18,995 nucleotides of DNA. Origin: UMGS755 sp045597205 (GTDB lineage Bacteria; Bacillota; Clostridia; UBA1381; UBA9506). The stretch spans positions 1-18,995 of the forward strand of contig JAZODT010000011.1 of the NCBI GenBank assembly GCA_045597205.1. The letters run 5' to 3'. Below the pieces are notes generated by a model that did not search any database, was not told where the DNA came from, and saw only the letters and a list, made by a program, of their open reading frames with translations. Shown piece by piece: positions 13,756-18,995 of this stretch; positions within the stretch are counted from its first letter, which is position 1, and every line of letters starts with the position of its first letter. The position numbers were made by a program, and so were the translations under genes.

Positions 13756-14922
13756 ATGATGCTGATTAAAAATGCAAACATAATAACAATGTCCGGTAAT
13801 AATTTTAAAAATGGTTATATTATTATGGACGGACATTTAATAAAACATGTGGGAAACATGCAGGATTTTTGTGAAAACGAAAATGATTTTAGTGAAATAT
13901 TTGATGCTTCAGGCGCAACGGCGCTACCCGGCTTTATTGATGCCCACTGCCATGTTGGTCTTTGGGAGGAAGGTGCCGGTGTTGAAGGTGACGATGGCAA
14001 CGAAGATACAGCCCCCGTTTTCCCCCATCTGCGCGCCATCGACGGCATTAACCCCTATGATATTGCTTTTAAAGAAGCTTTAGCAGGCGGTGTTACAACA
14101 GTTGTAACCAGCCCCGGCAGTGCAAACGTTATTGGTGGACAAGTTGCCGCCTTAAAAACAACCGGTCGCTGGATTGACGAAATGGTTATTAAAGACCCGG
14201 TTGCCATGAAGGCTGCTTTAGGCGAAAATCCTAAAATGACATATGGCGGTAAAAAGCAAAGCCCCGTAACCCGTATGGCAACAGCAGCTGTTTTAAGAGA
14301 AGCATTATTTGACGCCAAAGAATATGTCCGCATATGGGATGCATATACTGCCGGCGAAACGAAAGACCGCCCTGAGGCTGACTTTAAATTAGAAGCACTC
14401 GCCCCCGTCGTCCGCGGTGAGTTACCATTAAAAGTTCATGTTCACCGGGCAGATGATATTGCCACCGCGATTCGAATTGCAGATGAGTTTAATATTAAAA
14501 TAACATTAGAGCATTGCACAGAAGGTCATTTAATTACGCCGCTGTTAAAAGAGAAAAACCTGCCGATTATGTTAGGCCCAACATTAGGTGGACGCACAAA
14601 GCCAGAGCTAAAGAACTTAAGTTTTGAAATTTATAAAGTGTTTGAAGAGAACAGTATTCCTTTTGCTCTCATAACTGACCATCCGGAAATTCCCATCAGT
14701 CGTTTATATCTTTGTGCTGCATTAGCTCACCAAAGCGGCATAAAAAAAGAAACTGCACTGGCTGCTATTACAATTAACGCAGCTAAAAACATTGGTCTTG
14801 CCGAAAAAATCGGTAGCCTTGAATCAGGAAAAGATGCCGATGTTGTTTTATTATCCGGCGAACTGTTTTCATTAGAATCAAAAATAGAAGCTGTTTTTAT
14901 AAACGGACAGAAAATGATATAG
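13756..14922 (+). CDS. Metal-dependent amidohydrolase (imidazolonepropionase-like superfamily)
   Basis: A 388-residue cytoplasmic hydrolase of the amidohydrolase superfamily. The N-terminal beta-sandwich strand LIKNANIITM leads into ALPGFIDAHCHVG (57-68), which carries the HxH metal pair His64 and His66. Further candidate ligands are His228 and His230 in KVHVHRADD, His253 and His258 in LEHCTEGH, and Asp308 in ITDHPE. The C-terminal sandwich contains GSLESGKDADVVLLSG. This layout fits the group of uncharacterised imidazolonepropionase-like or dipeptidase-like enzymes. The substrate cannot be read; the usual histidine-degradation neighbours are absent. AAGGAG lies ten bases before the ATG. The MATE gene starts 12 bases after the stop codon, so the two share a transcript. 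Confidence 0.88.
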   Translation: MMLIKNANIITMSGNNFKNGYIIMDGHLIKHVGNMQDFCENENDFSEIFDASGATALPGFIDAHCHVGLWEEGAGVEGDDGNEDTAPVFPHLRAIDGINPYDIAFKEALAGGVTTVVTSPGSANVIGGQVAALKTTGRWIDEMVIKDPVAMKAALGENPKMTYGGKKQSPVTRMATAAVLREALFDAKEYVRIWDAYTAGETKDRPEADFKLEALAPVVRGELPLKVHVHRADDIATAIRIADEFNIKITLEHCTEGHLITPLLKEKNLPIMLGPTLGGRTKPELKNLSFEIYKVFEENSIPFALITDHPEIPISRLYLCAALAHQSGIKKETALAAITINAAKNIGLAEKIGSLESGKDADVVLLSGELFSLESKIEAVFINGQKMI

Positions 14923-14934
14923 AAAGGACACAAC

Positions 14935-16290
14935 ATGACTAATAATAAAACCCCTGCCATTCAAGAAAATAAAATGGGTGTTATGCCCATTAATCGTTTG
15001 CTGATTACCATGTCCCTGCCGATGATGATTTCAATGCTCGTGCAAGCGTTATATAATGTGGTCGATAGTATTTTTGTTGCTCGTTTAAGTGAGGACGCAT
15101 TAACTGCCGTTTCCCTTGCCTTTCCCGTTCAGAATTTAATGATTGCTTCGGCGACCGGCACCGGTGTTGGTATAAATGCCCTGCTATCACGTAATTTAGG
15201 TGAAAAGAAGTTTGATGATGCCAATAAAGCAGCAAAAAACGGTATTTTTCTCTCATTTATAACCTACCTGTTGTTTGCTGTTTTTGGCTTAACACTTACC
15301 CGATTTTTCTTTAAAACCCAAACAGATATATCTTATATAATAGATGCCGGAACGCAATATCTTTCTATTGTTTGCACCTTAAGTTTTGGTTTATTTGGAC
15401 AGATTGTGCTGGAACGTTTGTTACAATCCACCGGTAAATCATTCTATAGCATGATAACGCAGGCAACCGGCGCAGTGGTTAACATAATTTTAGACCCGAT
15501 TTTTATTTTTGGTTTATTTGGTTTTCCTCGTTTAGAGGTGGCCGGTGCTGCTTTAGCTACTGTTATCGGTCAAATTGCCGCCATGTGCGTGGGTATTTAC
15601 TTTAATCTTAAAAAGAATAAAGAAATATCCATTAATTTTAAAGGTTATCGCCCATCCGCAAGGATTATTAAACGTATTTACAGCGTGGGCATACCATCCA
15701 TCATCATGCAGTCAATTGCATCGGTGATGACTTTTTGCTTAAATCAGATTTTATTGGCATTTACTTCTACCGCCACGGCAGTATTCGGTGTTTATTTTAA
15801 ATTACAGAGTTTTGTATTTATGCCAATTTTTGGTTTAAACAATGGCATGGTACCCATTGTGGCTTATAACTTGGGTGCTAAGAAAAGAGAACGTATGTTA
15901 AAAGCTATTACCTATAGCATTATCTATGCAGTTGCTCTCATGCTGGTTGGTTTAATTATTTTTCAATTATTCCCCAAGAATTTACTTGCACTGTTTGATG
16001 CTTCAGAAGCTATGATAAAGATTGGCGTCCCTGCCCTGCGCATTATTAGCTTAAGTTATTTGTTTGCAGGCTTTTGCATCATCACGTCATCGGTCTTTCA
16101 GGCCATCGGCAACGGCATTTGGAGTATGAGTATTGCCATTATCAGACAGTTAGTTGTCTTAATCCCTGTAGCCTTTATGCTTGCCAAAACCGGACAGTTA
16201 AACCTGGTTTGGTTTTCGTTCCCAATTGCGGAATGTTTTTCGCTGGCATTGTGTATTCTATTTTTAAGGCGTGTTACTAAAACATTTTAA
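14935..16290 (+). CDS. MATE family efflux transporter
   Basis: A 451-residue inner-membrane exporter of the multidrug and toxin extrusion family, which uses a Na+ or H+ gradient to expel cationic compounds. The N-terminus has MPINRLLITMSLPMMISMLV, followed by ALYNVVDSIFVARLSEDALT, then GTGVGINALLSRNLGEKK. These are standard family landmarks, and about 12 membrane segments can be traced. Near residue 160, LLQSTGKSFYSMITQ and NIILDPIFIFGLFGF match the conserved middle region, and the second half repeats the pattern. AAAGGA lies six bases before the ATG. It follows the amidohydrolase closely and is followed by a strong terminator. The substrate is unknown. Confidence 0.93.
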   Translation: MTNNKTPAIQENKMGVMPINRLLITMSLPMMISMLVQALYNVVDSIFVARLSEDALTAVSLAFPVQNLMIASATGTGVGINALLSRNLGEKKFDDANKAAKNGIFLSFITYLLFAVFGLTLTRFFFKTQTDISYIIDAGTQYLSIVCTLSFGLFGQIVLERLLQSTGKSFYSMITQATGAVVNIILDPIFIFGLFGFPRLEVAGAALATVIGQIAAMCVGIYFNLKKNKEISINFKGYRPSARIIKRIYSVGIPSIIMQSIASVMTFCLNQILLAFTSTATAVFGVYFKLQSFVFMPIFGLNNGMVPIVAYNLGAKKRERMLKAITYSIIYAVALMLVGLIIFQLFPKNLLALFDASEAMIKIGVPALRIISLSYLFAGFCIITSSVFQAIGNGIWSMSIAIIRQLVVLIPVAFMLAKTGQLNLVWFSFPIAECFSLALCILFLRRVTKTF

Positions 16291-16319
16291 ATAATCTAAC
16301 AAAAATTGACTTTGTTTTT

Positions 16320-16369
16320 AGCTTTTGTCGAAAAGTTTTTCTGCTTTCGACAAAAGCTTTTATTTTTTT
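16320..16369 (+). terminator. Intrinsic terminator of the amidohydrolase-MATE operon
   Basis: A perfect 14-bp stem, AGCTTTTGTCGAAA (16320-16333) and TTTCGACAAAAGCT (16345-16358), is followed by a T-rich tail containing seven consecutive Ts. Confidence 0.85.
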
Positions 16370-16371
16370 AC

Positions 16372-16401
16372 AAAGGATTTTTTCCAAAGTACGTCGAATA
16401 A
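16372..16401 (+). promoter_or_regulatory. Sigma-H promoter of the spoIIA operon
   Basis: AAAGGATTT (16372-16380) matches the -35 pattern RnAGGAwWW. After 12 bases, GTCGAATAA (16393-16401) matches the -10 pattern RnnGAATww. The spoIIA operon of Bacillus is transcribed by sigma-H, so site and context agree. The spoIIAA start is about 50 bases downstream. Confidence 0.8.
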
Positions 16402-16454
16402 GAATAGGCTATTTTTTAAAAAATATAATTTTACATACGAAAGGAGGATTTTAA

Positions 16455-16799
16455 ATGCAAATTAAATTTAAAATCGAAAGTAAAACATTAATTGTGCAGC
16501 TAATCGGCGAATTAGATCATCACACAGCCGAGCAAGTCCGAATGATGATTGAAGGTAGGTTAACAGAACAAAATGTAAAAAATCTAATTTTTGACTTTTC
16601 GGCACTTTCCTTTATGGATAGTGCAGGGATTGGCATGATGATTGGCCGCTATAAACAAATTAAATCTTTGGGCGGAGCAACTCTTTTAATTTGTACATCA
16701 AAAACAATTTATCGGTTAATAGAAATGTCGGGATTAACCAGATTAATTCCGGTATATGCAAACATTAACCAGGCTCTAAATGAGATAAAGGAGGCATGA
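16455..16799 (+). CDS. spoIIAA: Anti-sigma F factor antagonist SpoIIAA
   Basis: A STAS-domain protein that frees sigma-F in the forespore by binding the anti-sigma factor SpoIIAB. SpoIIAB in turn inactivates it by phosphorylation. The 114 residues match the family's full length. The phosphorylation loop reads FMDSAGIGMMIGRYK (53-67), with Ser56 as the phosphorylatable serine; the second serine of the Bacillus DSSG motif is alanine here. GELDHHTAEQVR near residues 18-29 is the conserved first loop. AGGAGG precedes the ATG. It is the first gene of the operon. No dacF gene lies upstream, unlike in Bacillus. Confidence 0.96.
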   Translation: MQIKFKIESKTLIVQLIGELDHHTAEQVRMMIEGRLTEQNVKNLIFDFSALSFMDSAGIGMMIGRYKQIKSLGGATLLICTSKTIYRLIEMSGLTRLIPVYANINQALNEIKEA

Positions 16800-16801
16800 A
16801 A

Positions 16802-17233
16802 TTGGAAAATAAAATGAAGCTTGAATTTTTAAGCAAATCGTCAAACGAGAGTTTTGCCAGAGCAGTTGTTGCGGCATTTACAGCACAGCTTGACCCTACA
16901 TTAGAAGAACTTGCCGATATTAAAACTGCCGTTTCTGAAGCCGTTACCAATGCAATAGTGCATGGTTATGGTCATCCTGCCGGCATTGTAACGATCACTG
17001 CCGAAACTAATCAGGAAAAAAATGTTGTCATTACCATTAGCGATAACGGCAAAGGTATTAAAGATATTGAAAAGGCAAAACAACCTCTTTTTTCAGAATC
17101 TAACGATGCCGAGCGAGCCGGCATGGGCTTTACCGTTATGGAAACCTTTATGGATACCCTTTCTGTTACTTCTGCTCCCAACGAAGGGACAACAATAGTC
17201 ATGACTAAAAAAATTAATACACAAAAGGTTTGA
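16802..17233 (+). CDS. spoIIAB: Anti-sigma F factor SpoIIAB (serine kinase)
   Basis: A GHKL-fold protein kinase that holds sigma-F inactive before septation and phosphorylates SpoIIAA. I place the start at the TTG at 16802, seven bases after AAGGAGG. The in-frame ATG at 16796 is only one base from it. The 143-residue protein then aligns without offset to Bacillus SpoIIAB: Arg20 in ESFAR, the N-box Glu46 and Asn50 in EAVTNAIVHGY, Asp81 in SDNGKGI, and the ATP-lid region ERAGMGF (104-110). All key residues are present. The gene begins two bases after the SpoIIAA stop codon, so expression is coupled. Confidence 0.95.
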   Translation: MENKMKLEFLSKSSNESFARAVVAAFTAQLDPTLEELADIKTAVSEAVTNAIVHGYGHPAGIVTITAETNQEKNVVITISDNGKGIKDIEKAKQPLFSESNDAERAGMGFTVMETFMDTLSVTSAPNEGTTIVMTKKINTQKV

Positions 17234-17246
17234 AAGGGGACATCCT

Positions 17247-17942
17247 ATGGTTTCAACGCAGGAACAAGAAAATAGTGGCGGCTTTACTTCACGAGAAAAA
17301 ATGATACAAGATAATATAAAATTGATGTATATGGTTGCCAATCGTTTTTTAAACAGAGGCATTGAGCCGGATGATTTGTACCAAATTGCGGCTATTGGAT
17401 TAATTAAAGCAGTAGATAATTTTAACAGTGATTTTAATGTTCGATTCTCCACCTATGCTGTACCGGTTATTATGGGAGAAATTAAACGATATCTTAGAGA
17501 TAACTCAACAGTACATATTAGCAGAGCTTTAAAAATTTTGGCTTATAAAGCCTGTGCATTGCGAGATAAAATAGTGCTCACAACCGGTAAAGAGCCATCA
17601 ATTAAGGAAATTGCCGAGATTTTATCATCCACACCAGAGGAAATCAGTGTTGCGTTATCTGCCATACAAGCGCCTGCCTCATTGGATGAAGCCACTGATG
17701 AAAACAAAACAACCTTAAAAGATAATTTGAAGGATGAAAAAAATAACATCGATGTTGAGGTTAAACTCACCATCAAACAATTAATTCAAGACCTACCTGA
17801 GCGTGAACAAAACATTATACGTTGGCGCTATTTAAATGAATATACCCAGTTAAAAGTGGCTAATTTATTAGGCATCTCACAGGTTCAGGTATCCCGACTG
17901 GAGAAAAAAATACTGACGCATCTACGTACGCAACTTTCATAA
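17247..17942 (+). CDS. sigF: RNA polymerase sporulation sigma factor SigF (SpoIIAC)
   Basis: The first forespore-specific sigma factor. Its 231 residues carry region 2.2 (DDLYQIAAIGLIKAVD, 42-57), regions 2.3-2.4 (FSTYAVPVIMGEIKRYLRD, 67-85), region 3 (about 91-145), and region 4 with a helix-turn-helix (LPEREQNIIRWRYL, then VANLLGISQVQVSRLE, to 219). The full set of regions and the position after spoIIAA-spoIIAB separate it from the similar SigG and SigB. AAGGGG lies seven bases before the ATG. It is the last gene of the operon; a hairpin follows directly. Confidence 0.96.
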   Translation: MVSTQEQENSGGFTSREKMIQDNIKLMYMVANRFLNRGIEPDDLYQIAAIGLIKAVDNFNSDFNVRFSTYAVPVIMGEIKRYLRDNSTVHISRALKILAYKACALRDKIVLTTGKEPSIKEIAEILSSTPEEISVALSAIQAPASLDEATDENKTTLKDNLKDEKNNIDVEVKLTIKQLIQDLPEREQNIIRWRYLNEYTQLKVANLLGISQVQVSRLEKKILTHLRTQLS

Positions 17943-17948
17943 TTTAAA

Positions 17949-17975
17949 TGGGCTGTAGCATTTTGCTACAGCCCA
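17949..17975. terminator. Hairpin between convergent sigF and the ABC-F gene
   Basis: A perfect 12-bp stem, TGGGCTGTAGCA (17949-17960) and TGCTACAGCCCA (17964-17975), with a three-base loop. It starts seven bases after the sigF stop codon and lies 14 bases beyond the ABC-F stop codon. T-runs on both sides are short, but stem strength and position suggest a shared bidirectional terminator. Confidence 0.65.
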
Positions 17976-17989
17976 CTATATTTAAAAAC

Positions 17990-18995
17990 TCAAATAATTT
18001 TAGTGCTCCAATCCGAAACATCCCAAATTTCATCTACCACACCGGAATAAAATTCGCTTTCATGGCAAACCAGCAAAACCGTACCACGAAATGCTTTAAT
18101 CGCGCGGGCAAGTTCTTCCTTGGCGGCAATATCAAGATGGTTTGTGGGCTCGTCCAGCACTAAAATATTGGCAGGTTTTTGCATAATTTTGCAAAGCCGC
18201 ACCTTAGCATTTTCACCACCGGATATCACTCGCATTTGCGTGGTGATGTGCTCTGTTGTCAACCCACATTTTGCTAGCGCCGCGCGAACCTCTGCATTGG
18301 TCATAGACGGGAATTCATCCCACATTTCCTGTAATGCTGTTTTATTAGAAGTGCTTTCTTCCTGCTCAAAATAACCAATATTAATAAACTGGTCCTGATA
18401 AATCGTACCTTCAAGTGGCGGCATAATGTTTAAAAGGGTTTTGAGCAAAGTGGATTTGCCAAGACCATTTACGCCACGAATGGCAATTTTTTTATTCCGT
18501 TCAATTTCAATATTAATTTTTTTCGTCAAAGGTGCATCATACCCTATCACTAAATCATGAGCGGAAATAACAACACGTCCCGGCGCTCTGTCTGCCTGAA
18601 AATTAAAGGATGGTTTTATTTTTTCCGGCGCCAAATTAATCCGTTCCATTTTATCTAGTTCTTTTTGGCGGGACCGTGCCAAAGTCGCTGTTGCGGCTCT
18701 TGCTTTATTGCGGGCAACAAAATCTTCTAAATCTGCTATTTTTTTCTGTTGTTTTTTGTAGGCTTGCTCTATTTGTTGCTTCTGCAAATCATACATTCTT
18801 AAAAAATCATCATACGTTCCTTTATAACGGGTTAAAACCGTATTTTCAAGATGATAAATAACATTGGTTACCTTTGTCAGAAACGGCATATCATGGGAAA
18901 CTAAAATAAAAGCATTTTCATAGTTCTGCAAAAAAGAGGTTAACCAGTTAATATGATTTTCATCCAAAAAGTTGGTTGGTTCATCTAAAATTAAT
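17990..18995 (-). CDS. ABC-F family ATPase, C-terminal part (5' end outside the window)
   Basis: A soluble protein with two ATPase domains and no membrane segments, of the ABC-F type that acts on ribosomes in translation or antibiotic protection. The frame is open to the window edge. At the edge one can read Walker B of domain 1 (LILDEPTNFLD) and its SHD switch. A charged linker with AYKKQQKKIADLEDFVARNK follows. Domain 2 has Walker A (GVNGLGKST), signature (ISGGE), Walker B (ILVLDEPTNHLD) and the switch CHESEFY. The switch carries Glu where many family members have Asp, and Cys in place of Ser; this may be a subfamily trait. The linker suggests a 500-odd residue Firmicutes ABC-F. Whether it confers antibiotic resistance cannot be judged. 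Confidence 0.9.
   Translation of the reverse strand, partial: LILDEPTNFLDENHINWLTSFLQNYENAFILVSHDMPFLTKVTNVIYHLENTVLTRYKGTYDDFLRMYDLQKQQIEQAYKKQQKKIADLEDFVARNKARAATATLARSRQKELDKMERINLAPEKIKPSFNFQADRAPGRVVISAHDLVIGYDAPLTKKINIEIERNKKIAIRGVNGLGKSTLLKTLLNIMPPLEGTIYQDQFINIGYFEQEESTSNKTALQEMWDEFPSMTNAEVRAALAKCGLTTEHITTQMRVISGGENAKVRLCKIMQKPANILVLDEPTNHLDIAAKEELARAIKAFRGTVLLVCHESEFYSGVVDEIWDVSDWSTKII

Noticed and set aside
17093..17452. 119-codon open frame antisense to spoIIAB and sigF
   Set aside because: It runs through two well-conserved genes on the other strand, with no recognisable product.
1..18995. Mobile elements, CRISPR arrays, tRNA or rRNA genes, defence systems
   Set aside because: I saw no transposase, integrase, regularly spaced repeats, cloverleaf or rRNA sequence, and no defence gene.

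Overview
The window reads as an 18,995-base piece of chromosome from an anaerobic, spore-forming, low-GC member of the Clostridia. The evidence is a complete spoIIA sporulation operon, a ferredoxin-linked 2-oxoacid oxidoreductase, an S-layer protein with SLH domains, Shine-Dalgarno-driven starts that include several TTG codons, and consensus sigma-A promoters in AT-rich spacers. I see no rRNA, tRNA, CRISPR array, insertion sequence or phage gene. I could not place the species.

Layout. (1) 26-3613, minus strand: a ParA/MinD-like P-loop ATPase, a two-cluster ferredoxin, and the alpha (VorB-type) and beta (thiamine diphosphate) subunits of a 2-oxoacid:ferredoxin oxidoreductase form one operon. 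It is closed by a strong terminator, after which comes recX. No gamma subunit gene is present. (2) 3622-5315: a very small predicted membrane protein (minus strand) with its own terminator; a divergent pair, a DUF421/YetF-like membrane protein and a DUF4363-like protein (plus strand); three tandem hairpins; and a 54-residue Cys-rich protein that starts with TTG. (3) 5325-6649, minus: the YycJ/WalJ-type MBL hydrolase and rlmH, sharing a strong promoter. (4) 6661-9697, minus: a large S-layer protein gene with a near-consensus promoter, two copies of a 10-bp operator-like repeat, and a classic terminator. (5) 9712-13667, minus: proS, a small Cys/His lipoprotein translationally coupled to it, and an orphan family-5 substrate-binding lipoprotein. 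(6) 13685-16369, plus: an amidohydrolase and a MATE exporter, divergent from proS with back-to-back TTGACA promoters. (7) 16372-17975, plus: a sigma-H-type promoter, then spoIIAA, spoIIAB and sigF. (8) 17990-18995, minus: the C-terminal part of an ABC-F ATPase that runs off the window.

How the parts relate. Most genes are core functions (translation: proS, rlmH, ABC-F; recombination: recX; cell surface: S-layer protein, MBL hydrolase; sporulation: spoIIA). The accessory interest lies in the small genes and the regulatory DNA. These are two genes under 60 codons, the Cys/His lipoprotein, the duplicated dyad at the S-layer promoter, and the gamma-less oxidoreductase operon with its P-loop ATPase. 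I found no convincing new defence system or other multi-gene novelty. Several start codons were moved from the longest open frame to the one supported by a Shine-Dalgarno sequence, and the reasons are given per gene.
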